Source: Erythrobacteraceae bacterium
Lineage (GTDB): Bacteria > Pseudomonadota > Alphaproteobacteria > Sphingomonadales > Sphingomonadaceae
Assembly: GCA_947479055.1 (NCBI GenBank)
Contig: CANJYE010000006.1
Location: forward strand, 1 to 64,000
DNA: 64,000 nt
Direction: 5' to 3'
Shown: positions 1-8,939 of the stretch, piece by piece
Layout: every line of letters starts with the position of its first letter
Numbering within the stretch: position 1 is the first letter of the stretch
Notes under the pieces: model-generated
What the model saw: only the letters and a program-made list of their open reading frames with translations
The model's database searches: none
What the model was told of the DNA's origin: nothing
Made by a program: the position numbers and the translations under genes

Positions 1-129
1 CTCTCCAACCGGGTCTTCACATCCCACGACAACATCATCGACCACTGCTGCGAGGCGTGGAACAAACTCATCGATCAGCCGTGGCGCATCATGACCATCG
101 GACGCCGCAAATGGGCGCGTGGGTTGTAG
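1..129 (+). mobile_element. IS630-family transposase, C-terminal fragment (cut by window edge)
   Basis: The first frame is open from base 1 to a TAG at 127-129 and encodes about 42 residues. They include NRVFTSHDNIIDHCCEAWNK and end with a W-R-I-M-T-I-G-R-R-K-W-A run. This matches the usual end of IS630-type DDE transposases, where an N-R-V-F segment is followed by an A-W-N-K-L helix and a short I-G-x-R-x-W-A tail. The rest of the element lies outside the window, so completeness cannot be judged. The following 180 bases (130-309) are clearly more A/T-rich than the rest of the window, hold no convincing gene, and should contain the element's right end. Confidence 0.75.
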
Positions 130-309
130 TCAGTGCAGGTTGGTATTACGAGAACATATCGTGACATATTTATCACATTCCAGCATGTTGCACTTGCGTA
201 AAAAGGGATCGTCGGCGCGTCAATCCGGAGCGGCCTTGGCGAGTTATGTGTACCGATTCGATGTGGTGAAACAAACTGTTGCGATTGCCCGTACGGATCG
301 GTTCAACAT

Positions 310-3300
310 CTAGAACTGCTGAGCTACACTCAGCGCAAACCGTCGTCCCAGCGGATCGTTGATCGAACCGGGGATCAGCGCGCCGAAATATTTCTGGCCG
401 TTGCGGTTGGTGAGATTGGTGACTGAAAGATTGATCCGCATTCCCTCCGCCGGCTCGACAAACAGGTTCGCATCGATCGTGATGAACGCGTCCAGTTGGT
501 CGATCTCCCGCGTGTCGCCGGGGGAGGGGCCGCGAGCGAAGCGAGAGAACAATTGCGCGCCGGTATAATTGAAGCTGGCGGTCAGCCCCCAGCGGGCTTG
601 CGCATAGCCCAGCCGCAATTGCGCCCGGAATTCGGGATCGCCGATGATCCCATCGAGGCGGATCCGGTTGACACCGGTCAGGTCCTGCACCCGGCGGCGG
701 ACATAGAACAGCTCTCCTTGCGCGGAAAGGCTGCCCGGCAGCCCGATCCGGTCGAGCCCGGTGGCATAGGACAGCGATCCCTGAATGCCGCTGAAGGCGA
801 TCCGCTTGCCATTGCGGAAGCCGGACCGGACCGCCGGGTTGAGCGGGTCCGAGACGACCTGCCCGGTCGCGTCGCGGTCAATGGCCGAGCAATAGGCATT
901 GCCATGCGCCGGATCCGAAAGGTCGAAATCGGGATTGTCGAAACAGGCCGAAGCGAGCTCCGTGACCGACAGGAACGCGATCGGATCGCGCACCCTGATG
1001 TCCAGGTAATCGGCCGAAATCGTCAAGCCGGGCGCAAATCCGGGGCGCAGCACGATGCCGAAGGTGAAGCTGTCGGCCCGCTCGTTGGCGAGGCCGGGAT
1101 CGCCGCCTTGCAGGGAAGGCACGGAAAAGACCGATGCCAGCAGCGGAGTGGCGCCGGGATAGGCGCCCAGGAAAGCGGCGCAGTTGCGTGCGCGGATTTC
1201 CGGGGAGGGACCGTCGCCAAGGCTGCCCGGCGCACACAGGTCCGGCACCACCTCGCGCGAGGTGGACAGCGGCGAGAACAGTTCGGCAATGGCGGGGGCG
1301 CGGAAGGAACGGGTGAAATTGCCGCGCAGCTCGATCGCCCGCACTGGCTGGAACCGTCCGCCAGCCGACCATGAGGTGAAGCTGCCGTTGATCGAATTGT
1401 GGCTTGTGCGCCCCCGTGCGAACAGATCGAGCCGATATATCGGCGCGTTGTTTTCCGGAGTAATCAGCGGCAGGAACAATTCGCCGAAAAGCTCGTCGAG
1501 CCTGAACCCGCCTGAAACCGCCGGAAAGGGCGAGGAACGGCCAAGCCCCAACTGCTGGAAGCGATCGGGCGTGAAACGGGCCTTTTCCGAGCGATGCTCA
1601 AAACCCAGATTGAACCCTGCCGCATTGCCGAAGATGGAAAAGGGCGATCCGCCGAAATTGGCGTTGAACACGAATTGTTCGAGCCGGCTGCGGGTGCGGA
1701 CATCGGCCAGCACATAGTCCCGCGCTTCTGCCGATGGCGCGCCCGCACCGAACAGGTTGAGCGGGCGGCAGGCCGGATCGGCCAGCGGGATGCCTCCTGC
1801 GGGCAGGAGCGGCGCGGGATCGCAGACAATCGCGCCGCTGCCGTTGCGGGTGACGTTGATGGCGTTGATGAAGCGCTGCTGGTCGATCTGCTGGTCGTAA
1901 TCTGTGAAGCGGGTCTGCCCATAGGTGGTGGAGACTTCAAAGTTGAAGCGCTTGCTGCCGAGCGCAAAATCGCCGTCCAGCCCGAGGACCCCGCGCGTGA
2001 CCCGGCTGCGGGAATAGCCGGTCGGATCGCCGAGATCGGCATTTGCGCGACTGAGGAAGAAGGCGTCCATCCCGTTGGCCAGCAGCAGGTTGCGGGCCTG
2101 ATCCGTCAGGAAGGGATTGCCTGCGGTGAAAAGCAAGGGCCCACTTACGCCCGAAAACAGCAGCGCGTTGAAATTCGGCTGGTCGACCAGCTCGTTTGCG
2201 CGCGAACGGAAATGCTGCGCTTCGGCGAACAGGCGGATGTGGTCCGACAGCTGGTAATCCGCCAGCAGATTGGCGGAAAAGCGCGTGAGGTCGCTGGTGA
2301 TCTGGCCGTAGTCGTTGAGGCGGAAACCGTCCTCGCCCGAAGTGAACGGCCCGAAGCCGACTCCGCGATTGAATGGCACCAGATTACCCTGCCGGTCGAA
2401 CTGCACCGCGCCGCTCAGGGGTCCGCCGAACACCAGCCCGCCTTCGGTCAGGAAGGGAATGGTGCCGTCACGCACCAGCACTGTGCCGGGCATGCCGTCA
2501 GCGGGGCCGAGATCATAGTCGAGGTTTCGATTGAGCCGTGCCCTGCGCGACAGGCCGGTTCCCGGTATGCCGAGATTGGGCACTTCGAGGATATTGTCGC
2601 GATAGAACCGGCGCGCGTTCTGGCGCACGCCCTTGACCTTGTCATAGCTGGCCGCGAACGTGAAATGGCCGCGCCCATCGGCGAATTGCGCGCCATAGGC
2701 CCCCGACAGGTTGTAGCGGAAATTGTCGCCCCGGCTGGTGATACCGGATGTGGCCGACATTTCCGGCCCCCTGATGTCGTCGCGCAGGATGATGTTGACC
2801 GTGCCCGCGATCGCTTCCGAGCCATAGACCGGCGCGCCGCCGATCGCCACCCGATCCACCCGCTTGACCAGGATCGTCGGGATCATGTTGAGATCGACCT
2901 GCGATCCCGGATCGGCATTGCCGAAGATCGACGGCAGGTTGGAACTGACCACCCGCCGCCCGTTGATCAGTGTCAGCGTGCGGTTCGAACCGAGCCCGAA
3001 GGCATTGGCGAAATTGACCCCTTGCCCATGGCGCTCCTGCACGCCATCGGGGGTGTCGGATGCGCGAAAGCCGGGAAGCTCGTTCAGCGCATCGGCAATG
3101 TTGGTGAGATTGCGCGCCCGCAAATAGTCCTGGTCGATGCTGACCGTGGGCTCCAGATCGGCAATCCCGGCCAGGACGATGCGCGAACCGGTGACGATGA
3201 TTTCATCGCGGGAGCGTTCTGCCGGTACACTTTCCGACGGAACAATCGCGTCCCGGGCATCTGCGGGACTTGCGCAGCAGCCAAGGGCGATGGCCGCAAA

Positions 3301-3324
3301 ACAGGCTGCTTGCAGGAAATTCAT
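310..3324 (-). CDS. TonB-dependent outer-membrane receptor
   Basis: Predicted outer-membrane beta-barrel that imports a large or scarce substrate using energy from TonB-ExbBD. I chose the ATG at 3324 (1004 aa) because it follows a good GAGGGG ribosome site and opens a signal peptide (MNFLQAACFAAIALGCC). A longer frame back to 3486 exists but has no signal sequence. The mature N-terminus carries a TonB-box-like EIIVTGSR, followed by a plug domain (about residues 50-180) with LTLINGRRV and GSEAIAGTVNIIL motifs. The rest is barrel, ending GRRFALSVAQQF with the terminal Phe typical of outer-membrane proteins. It is divergent from a thiolase. The substrate cannot be told from sequence; many sphingomonad receptors of this type are uncharacterised. 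Confidence 0.9.
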   Translation of the reverse strand: MNFLQAACFAAIALGCCASPADARDAIVPSESVPAERSRDEIIVTGSRIVLAGIADLEPTVSIDQDYLRARNLTNIADALNELPGFRASDTPDGVQERHGQGVNFANAFGLGSNRTLTLINGRRVVSSNLPSIFGNADPGSQVDLNMIPTILVKRVDRVAIGGAPVYGSEAIAGTVNIILRDDIRGPEMSATSGITSRGDNFRYNLSGAYGAQFADGRGHFTFAASYDKVKGVRQNARRFYRDNILEVPNLGIPGTGLSRRARLNRNLDYDLGPADGMPGTVLVRDGTIPFLTEGGLVFGGPLSGAVQFDRQGNLVPFNRGVGFGPFTSGEDGFRLNDYGQITSDLTRFSANLLADYQLSDHIRLFAEAQHFRSRANELVDQPNFNALLFSGVSGPLLFTAGNPFLTDQARNLLLANGMDAFFLSRANADLGDPTGYSRSRVTRGVLGLDGDFALGSKRFNFEVSTTYGQTRFTDYDQQIDQQRFINAINVTRNGSGAIVCDPAPLLPAGGIPLADPACRPLNLFGAGAPSAEARDYVLADVRTRSRLEQFVFNANFGGSPFSIFGNAAGFNLGFEHRSEKARFTPDRFQQLGLGRSSPFPAVSGGFRLDELFGELFLPLITPENNAPIYRLDLFARGRTSHNSINGSFTSWSAGGRFQPVRAIELRGNFTRSFRAPAIAELFSPLSTSREVVPDLCAPGSLGDGPSPEIRARNCAAFLGAYPGATPLLASVFSVPSLQGGDPGLANERADSFTFGIVLRPGFAPGLTISADYLDIRVRDPIAFLSVTELASACFDNPDFDLSDPAHGNAYCSAIDRDATGQVVSDPLNPAVRSGFRNGKRIAFSGIQGSLSYATGLDRIGLPGSLSAQGELFYVRRRVQDLTGVNRIRLDGIIGDPEFRAQLRLGYAQARWGLTASFNYTGAQLFSRFARGPSPGDTREIDQLDAFITIDANLFVEPAEGMRINLSVTNLTNRNGQKYFGALIPGSINDPLGRRFALSVAQQF

Positions 3325-3478
3325 GGATGTCCCCTCAGCGCGGGCGATTAGCCTGATGGGCGTCGCTAGTAAATCTCCTAAGCATTGCGGCCCGGCTTCG
3401 CAGTGCGTCTCCCCTTGACCCATCGCCAGCCGCTGCCTACGCGCGGAAAATATAGCCTGCATACGAGGAGAGTCTCCA

Positions 3479-4669
3479 ATGACCACCGCCTATATCGTTG
3501 ACGCATTCCGCACTGCCGGTGGACGCCGTGGCGGTCGCCTTTCCGGTGTCCATCCGGTGGATCTGGCGGCGGCCACGCTCGATGCGCTGGTTGATCGCAC
3601 CGGAATCGATCCCAACGCGGTCGATGATGTCATCATGGGTTGCGTAACCCAGGCCGGGCAGCAGTCCCACCAGGTCGGCCGGATCGCAGTCCTCGCCTCG
3701 CAGCGCCTGCCGGAATCGACCCCGGCCGTCACGATCGACCGGCAGTGCGGTTCCTCGCAGCAGGCGATCCAGTTCGCCGCGCAGGCGGTGATGTCGGGCA
3801 CGCAGGACGTGGTGATCGCGGCTGGCGTGGAAAGCATGAGCCGGGTGCCGATGGGTTCGGCCTCGCGCTTCCACCGTGAGGCGGACCTCGGCTATTACGT
3901 CTCGCCCGGCCTGATGGCGAAATACCCTGTGCTTGCATCCATGCCGGGCCAGGCCTTTTCCCAGTTCATGAGCGCGGAACAGGTTGCCGCGCGACACGGG
4001 TTGACCAAGGACGAGATGGACGAATACGCCTACAACAGCCACCTGCGCGCAGCTGCGGCGACCAAGGCCGGCGCATTCGCCGACGAGATCGTGCCGATCA
4101 CGATCGAGACCGCGAATGGCACGGAACAGCACCTGATTGATGAAGGCATCCGCTTCGATGTCACGCTTGACGGCATCAAGGGCGTTAAGCTGCTGGTCGA
4201 GGGTGGCCGACTGACCGCCGCCACCTCCAGCCAGATGTGCGATGGCTCCAGCGCCGCGCTGATCGTATCGGAACGCGCGCTGAAGCAGTACAACCTCACG
4301 CCATCGGCGCGTATTCACAATCTCACCGTCACGGCGGGCGATCCGGTGCTGATGCTGGAAGAACCGCTGCCGGCGACCGACCGTGCGCTGGCCCGGGCCG
4401 GCATGAAGATCGGCGATATCGACCTGTTCGAAGTCAACGAAGCCTTCGCCTCGATCCCGATGGCATGGCTCAAGCACACCGGGGCCGACCCGGAGAAGCT
4501 CAACGTCAACGGCGGGGCGATCGCGCTTGGTCATCCGCTTGGCGGTACCGGCGCGAAGCTGATGTCGACCCTGATCCATTCGCTCAAGGCCCGTGGCAAG
4601 AAGTGGGGCCTCCAGACCATGTGCGAAGGCGGCGGCGTCGCCAACGTGACCATCATCGAAGTCCTGTGA
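3479..4669 (+). CDS. Acetyl-CoA C-acyltransferase (thiolase)
   Basis: Cytosolic thiolase of 396 aa, the usual family length. It should cleave 3-ketoacyl-CoA with CoA, or condense two acetyl-CoA. The nucleophile is Cys90 in RQCGSSQQA, the general base is His352 in ALGHPLGGTGAKL, and the second acid/base Cys382 lies in MCEGGGVANV, so all catalytic residues are present. A GAGGAG ribosome site precedes the ATG. It stands alone between the divergent receptor and mtnP. Sequence alone does not separate a degradative FadA-type enzyme from a biosynthetic acetoacetyl-CoA thiolase. Confidence 0.92.
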   Translation: MTTAYIVDAFRTAGGRRGGRLSGVHPVDLAAATLDALVDRTGIDPNAVDDVIMGCVTQAGQQSHQVGRIAVLASQRLPESTPAVTIDRQCGSSQQAIQFAAQAVMSGTQDVVIAAGVESMSRVPMGSASRFHREADLGYYVSPGLMAKYPVLASMPGQAFSQFMSAEQVAARHGLTKDEMDEYAYNSHLRAAAATKAGAFADEIVPITIETANGTEQHLIDEGIRFDVTLDGIKGVKLLVEGGRLTAATSSQMCDGSSAALIVSERALKQYNLTPSARIHNLTVTAGDPVLMLEEPLPATDRALARAGMKIGDIDLFEVNEAFASIPMAWLKHTGADPEKLNVNGGAIALGHPLGGTGAKLMSTLIHSLKARGKKWGLQTMCEGGGVANVTIIEVL

Positions 4670-4715
4670 TCGATCCAGCCGTCCCGGCCCACCGGGGCGG
4701 CTCGGTCCCGCGCGG

Positions 4716-5585
4716 ATGAGTGGCACATGGCATATCGGCGTGATCGGCGGATCCGGGCTCTACGACGGGCTCGGGCTGGACGATGCGCAGCAGATTCCGG
4801 TAAACAGCCCGTTCGGGGAGGCATCCGGTCCGGTCACCATCGGCACGCTTGCCGGGGTGCGCTTCACTTTTATCGCCCGCCACGGCGAGGGGCATCGCCT
4901 GTCGCCCGGCGGAATCAATTACCGCGCCAATATCGATGTGCTGAAGCGCTGCGGGGTGACCGACATTCTCGCGGTGTCGGCGATCGGATCATTGCGCGAA
5001 GATATGGCGCCCGGACAGTTCGTGGCGGCCGACCAATTCATCGACCAGACCCAGCGGCGCGAACGTAGCTTCTTCGGCAATGGACTGGTGGCCCATGTCG
5101 GTATCGCCGATCCCACCTGTCCGCGCCTGTCGGCACTGGCGGCGGATGCGGTCGAAGGGGCGGGGGGAACGGTCCATCGCGGCGGGTGCTATGTCGCAGT
5201 TGAAGGGCCGCAATTTGCGCCGCGCGCCGAAAGCCGGATGCATCGCGCCTGGGGCGGCGACATCATCGGCATGACCGCCATGCCCGAGGCACGGCTCGCC
5301 CGCGAGGCGGAGCTACCCTACGCCCTGCTCGGCATGGTCACCGACTATGACAGCTGGCGCGAAAGCGGGGCCACGGTCCAGGCTCAGGATGTGCTGGGCG
5401 TCATGCGCCAGAATGCCGCTCTGGCGCGGGCAACTGTGCGCAGGCTGGCCGAGCTTCTTCCGCCAGAGCGCGAACCGAGCCCGATCGATACCGCGCTGGA
5501 CGGGACGATCTTCACCGCACCCGAGCAGCGTGACCGCCTGTTGGCGCTGCGGCTGGACGCTGTCGCCCGCCGTATCCTCGGCTGA
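4716..5585 (+). CDS. mtnP: S-methyl-5'-thioadenosine phosphorylase
   Basis: Cleaves methylthioadenosine, a by-product of polyamine and AdoMet metabolism, into adenine and methylthioribose-1-phosphate for methionine salvage. The 289-aa protein has the family signatures: IGVIGGSGLYDG at the N-terminus, FIARHGEGH, the INYRANI segment, AVSAIGSL, VAVEGPQFAPRAES and IIGMTAMPEARLAREAELPYA, then the VTDYDSW segment. Length fits the family. It starts 46 bases after the thiolase and could share its transcript. No strong Shine-Dalgarno site is visible. Some related enzymes prefer methylthioinosine; that cannot be decided here. Confidence 0.93.
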   Translation: MSGTWHIGVIGGSGLYDGLGLDDAQQIPVNSPFGEASGPVTIGTLAGVRFTFIARHGEGHRLSPGGINYRANIDVLKRCGVTDILAVSAIGSLREDMAPGQFVAADQFIDQTQRRERSFFGNGLVAHVGIADPTCPRLSALAADAVEGAGGTVHRGGCYVAVEGPQFAPRAESRMHRAWGGDIIGMTAMPEARLAREAELPYALLGMVTDYDSWRESGATVQAQDVLGVMRQNAALARATVRRLAELLPPEREPSPIDTALDGTIFTAPEQRDRLLALRLDAVARRILG

Positions 5586-5602
5586 CCAGCCGGAAACGGC
5601 AA

Positions 5603-5630
5603 CGCCCGCCGTTCCGGCGGGCGCTCCTTT
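5603..5630. terminator. Stem-loop terminator between convergent mtnP and tadC
   Basis: A 9-bp G+C-rich perfect stem (5603-5611 with 5615-5623, 3-base loop) lies 18 bases after the mtnP stop and is followed on the + strand by CTCCTTT. On the other strand it lies just past the tadC stop, so it may act in both directions. The T-tract is short. Confidence 0.55.
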
Positions 5631-5651
5631 CCTGACCGGCTTTCTGGACAC

Positions 5652-6522
5652 TTACTTGTGGCCGGGTCCGCCGCCCGAGAAGGCATCGGCAATTGAACAG
5701 GCTGCCGGACCGAGAATGACGATGAACAGTGTTGGCAGGATGAACAGGATCAGCGGAACGGTCATGATCGCCGGCAACCGCGCGGCCTTTTCCTCGGCGC
5801 GCATCATGCGCTCATTGCGGAATTCGGCCGAGAGCACACGTAGGGCCGAAGCGAGCGGTGTCCCATAGCGCTCGGTCTGGATCATCGTAGTCACCACCCC
5901 TTTCACCGCTTCGAGATCGACGCGATAGGCGAGGTTGTCGAACGCCTGCCTGCGTTCGGTGAGGAACGACAGTTCGATCGAGGTCAGCGCGAACTCGTCA
6001 CCCAGTTCGGGATAGGCCCGGCCCAGTTCCTTGGCGCAGCGGTTGAAGGCGGCGTCCACCGTAAGGCCGGCCTCGGCGCAGATCACCAGCAGATCGAGCG
6101 CATCGGGCAGGCCCTTGCGGATTTCGTGGGTGCGCTTGGAAATCAGGTTGGAAAGAAAGATGTCGGGCGCCTTGTACCCCAGGCCCAGCATCACGGCAAA
6201 TGCCGCCAGGCGTTTCATGCCGCCCCAGGTCGGGAACATGTCGCTCCAGTAGAACAGCGCCATCGCTGTCAGACCCATCACGATCGGCAGGACCATCCGC
6301 GCAAAGATGACCGCGACCGCCCATTCCTTGTTGCGGATGCCGGCCTGCGCCAGCTTCTGCTGGGCAGCTTTGACCTGGCTGTCCTGAAGGACCTACAACC
6401 CTTGCAGGGTGTCCTTCATCTTGTCGGTCGCTTCGTTGTTGCGAAGGAGGCTGGTGCGCTTCTTTGCGCTGGCCTTGACAATTCCGGCCTTGAGTTCTTC
6501 GCGGCGCTCGTTGAGCGCTTTA
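5652..6522 (-). pseudogene. tadC: tadC-like pilus platform gene, 5' end deleted and interrupted by an amber stop
   Basis: Encodes a T2SS-F-type inner-membrane platform protein of the Tad/Flp pilus. The reading frame with family-like sequence runs from KALNERREEL (about 6520) to the stop at 5652. It is interrupted by TAG at 6393-6395 between TLQGL and VLQDSQVKAA; both flanks are in the same frame, so one base change explains the break. Downstream sequence is normal for TadC: GLPDALDLLVICAEAGLTVD, ERYGTPLASALR and two C-terminal membrane segments (LILFILPTLFIVIL). The usual N-terminal membrane anchor is missing; the gene joins tadB near 6520. An ATG at 6296 could start a 214-aa product lacking the N-terminal third. 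Mutation versus assembly error cannot be separated here. Confidence 0.75.
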
Positions 6523-6901
6523 TCACGCCGATCCCCAGCGACAGCAGCGCGGCGCCAGAACGCAAATAGATCAACACGGCAATGCCCAGGGCAAGGCCCA
6601 GCGAAACATAGAAATACTGCATCACGGTCCAGGGCTTGCCGGTCCGGTCGAGTCGCAGTGCGAGGGCTTCGATGCGCGAACTTGAGCCGGCTATCCGATG
6701 GCCTTTGGGTTTGCGCGCAGCCACTGCCTTGCGCAGCTGGGCCTCGACCCTGTCCTTCGTGCTGTCGGAATGGCGTTCGCGCAGCCCCTGCAGACGCCGC
6801 GCGCCTTCCTTGACCGGCGACGGACCCGAGAGGGCGGCATAACCCATGACCATCATGGCCATGAGTCCTGCACCAAAGAGCAGAATCTGCACAATGCTCA
6901 T
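6416..6901 (-). pseudogene. tadB: tadB-like pilus platform gene, C-terminal half lost by fusion to tadC
   Basis: The first ~130 residues look like the TadB N-terminus: an N-terminal membrane segment (IVQILLFGAGLMAMMVMGYA), a basic linker, and a second hydrophobic stretch (LGLALGIAVLIYL...LLSLGIGVI). After GVI the frame turns into low-complexity Ser/Arg/Ala sequence (KRSTSAAKNSRPELS) and stops at 6416. In another frame the same bases encode the tadC-like KALNERREELKAGIVKAS, so the tadB frame has run out of frame into tadC. The conserved T2SS-F domain of TadB (about 190 residues) is absent. TadB proteins are normally about 320 aa; this frame is 161 aa and is probably non-functional. Confidence 0.75.
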
Positions 6902-6966
6902 GTCGAGACCTTGCCTTTCCTAACCGATCCCGGCGGCGTTCCAGCGCCGCAGGAATGCTTTCACCG

Positions 6967-8250
6967 TCACTGCGCTGGTGCGGGCGTCTTGGATTTCTTC
7001 GTGATCATTGCCTTGAGATCGAGCTTGCCCAGTAGCGATGCCCTGGCGGGCTTGACGGGTTCTGCTTCGGTCTCTCCGGCACCTGACCCGATGATCTGAT
7101 CGGCGAGGCTGCGAATGACCGCGCTGGCCTTGCTCGAACGATTGGCATCGACGAACACCTGACCCAGCTTAGCCGCATTGGTCGCGGACTTGAGGTCGTA
7201 AGGCACCAGGTAGTCAATCTTGCGTTCGATCGAAGCCTCGAAGTCGGCCCTGCTGATCTCTGCCACGCCGGTCAGGAACTTGTTGCCGACCACGATGGGC
7301 CGGGCGTGGCCGGCGTTGGCCTTGAGCCAGGAAAGGATCCGGATCGAATCCCGGGCCGAGGCGAGGGTCATCTCGGTGGCTAGAACTACAACGTTCACAT
7401 CTGCGAGCAGGTGCGGGAAATTGATCAGCATGTTCCGGGGAAGGTCGATGACCGTCATTTCGAAGGCGTGACGGAATTCTTCTTCCAACTGGACGAAGGC
7501 AGAACCGTCGGTCATCAACGGCGCGCTGATTGGAGCTTCGGCGGACAGTATCGACAGATTGTCGTTTGCCCGGATCATCGCGCGTTCGATGAACAGGCCG
7601 TCGATGCGGCTCGGATTGTCGATTGCGTCAGTCAGGCCACGACCCGGCTCGAGATCGAGCGCCAGTGCGCCTGTCCCGAAATGGACGTCGAGATCGAGCA
7701 GTGCGGTCGGCATCCGGTGATCGGAACTGAACAGCCAGGCGAGCGAAGTGGCCAGGGTCGAAGCGCCCACGCCCCCGCGCGTCCCCACCACTGCGGTGGA
7801 GATGTGCTTTTTTGGCGCAGCTGCGTCAGAAGTCTTTGGCGAAGCAAAGACCAATTGGGCCTGGGTCAGCGCATCGCGCAATTGCCCGGCCGAAATCGGC
7901 TTGAGCAGATAGTCGTGAATGCCGCTGCCCAAAAGATCGCGGTAAAGGCGCACATCGTTGACCTGACCGATCGCGATCACCACCGTGCCGGGCTCGCACA
8001 CCTCGGCCAGGGCGTTGATGTCGTTGAGCGGATCGCCGCTCTCCGACAAGTCGACCAGCAGGATGTTCGGGCTTGCCGCGATCGAGAGCGACTGGACGGC
8101 GTTGCGAAGCCCCCCCTTGGCGCATTTTTCGGGCGGCCAGCCCATTTCGACTGATACCGGGCGCAGCACGTCGAGCGTGTTGTCATCACAGACAAAAGCA
8201 GCGAAGGGATCTCGATTGCCGGAAGCTCCGGGTTTCCAGGGCGCGTTCAT
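6967..8250 (-). CDS. cpaE: Tad pilus assembly ATPase-like protein CpaE/TadZ
   Basis: ParA/MinD-like protein that positions the Tad pilus machine at the pole. The 427-aa product has a receiver-like N-terminal domain (about residues 15-135, with ILLVDLSES and DYLLKPISAGQLRDAL). A deviant Walker A P-loop follows, GTRGGVGASTLA (about residues 157-168), with LLDLDVHFGTGALAL and a VIDLPRN segment after it. Length and domain order are normal, so this gene looks intact although its partners do not. It starts 3 bases after cpaD. Only 65 bases separate its stop from tadB, where cpaF/tadA would normally lie. Confidence 0.9.
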   Translation of the reverse strand: MNAPWKPGASGNRDPFAAFVCDDNTLDVLRPVSVEMGWPPEKCAKGGLRNAVQSLSIAASPNILLVDLSESGDPLNDINALAEVCEPGTVVIAIGQVNDVRLYRDLLGSGIHDYLLKPISAGQLRDALTQAQLVFASPKTSDAAAPKKHISTAVVGTRGGVGASTLATSLAWLFSSDHRMPTALLDLDVHFGTGALALDLEPGRGLTDAIDNPSRIDGLFIERAMIRANDNLSILSAEAPISAPLMTDGSAFVQLEEEFRHAFEMTVIDLPRNMLINFPHLLADVNVVVLATEMTLASARDSIRILSWLKANAGHARPIVVGNKFLTGVAEISRADFEASIERKIDYLVPYDLKSATNAAKLGQVFVDANRSSKASAVIRSLADQIIGSGAGETEAEPVKPARASLLGKLDLKAMITKKSKTPAPAQ

Positions 8251-8253
8251 GGT

Positions 8254-8925
8254 TCAGTTACCCCCACTGCTGCTGTCAGTCTTGTTGTCCTTCAGGCCCT
8301 TTTCGCCGGTCGGCTGAGCCTTGCGATAGCTGCTGATGGCCTTGTTGGAGCTCATCACCACCGTAGTGTCGTCCGAGCCCTTCGCACCGTGGATCAGGTG
8401 TTCCGGGTTCGCGACCATCGCTGCCAGGTTGCCGTTGATGGCGCAGCCATAGCCGGACGAGGTCTTGTTTCCGAGGTTTGAGGCCTTCGTGTCGGACCAG
8501 TTGGGGCAATCGGGCACTTCGGCCGAGGCGCGGGTTATCACGACGCGGATCTTGCCCGGATCGACATAGCCCGGTGTAACCGGAGCGCCATCGCTGACCA
8601 GAATGCCGTAACGCTCGGCAATGGCCGAAACCGCCTGGTGAGTGGCAGGGCTGGTCAGAGGATCATCGATCGCGATACGATCACCGTAGCGCAGGTCCAT
8701 CGCTTCGAACCATCCGGCCAGCCGGCGCTGTTCCGGGATCGAAAGCCCGCCCGATCCGCTGACCAGGTCGAGTGTGAAATTGGACTGCGTCACGATCGGC
8801 TGGTTGACGCTTTCGAGCGAGCGGTTCTCGGTGACCGACCCGGCCCCGCCGGCGCAGCCAGCCAGCGACAGACCCAGCGAAAGGGCGATGGCGGCGGCAA
8901 TCGGCTTGTTCATGCAATTCGGCAT
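8254..8925 (-). CDS. cpaD: Tad pilus lipoprotein CpaD
   Basis: Pilus-biogenesis lipoprotein of the CpaD family, thought to work with the CpaC secretin at the outer membrane. I chose the ATG at 8925 (MPNCMNKPIAAA) because AAGGTG sits 6 bases upstream; an in-frame GTG at 8943 overlaps the cpaC stop, and an ATG at 8913 is also possible. The signal peptide ends in a lipobox, LSLAGCAGG. The body has RLAGWFEAMDLRYGDRI, VRVVITRASAEVPDCPNWS and GYGCAINGNLAAMVANPEHL, all familiar in CpaD. The C-terminus is Ser/Gly-rich. It appears intact. Confidence 0.87.
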   Translation of the reverse strand: MPNCMNKPIAAAIALSLGLSLAGCAGGAGSVTENRSLESVNQPIVTQSNFTLDLVSGSGGLSIPEQRRLAGWFEAMDLRYGDRIAIDDPLTSPATHQAVSAIAERYGILVSDGAPVTPGYVDPGKIRVVITRASAEVPDCPNWSDTKASNLGNKTSSGYGCAINGNLAAMVANPEHLIHGAKGSDDTTVVMSSNKAISSYRKAQPTGEKGLKDNKTDSSSGGN

Positions 8926-8939
8926 CTTGGTCACCTTTC

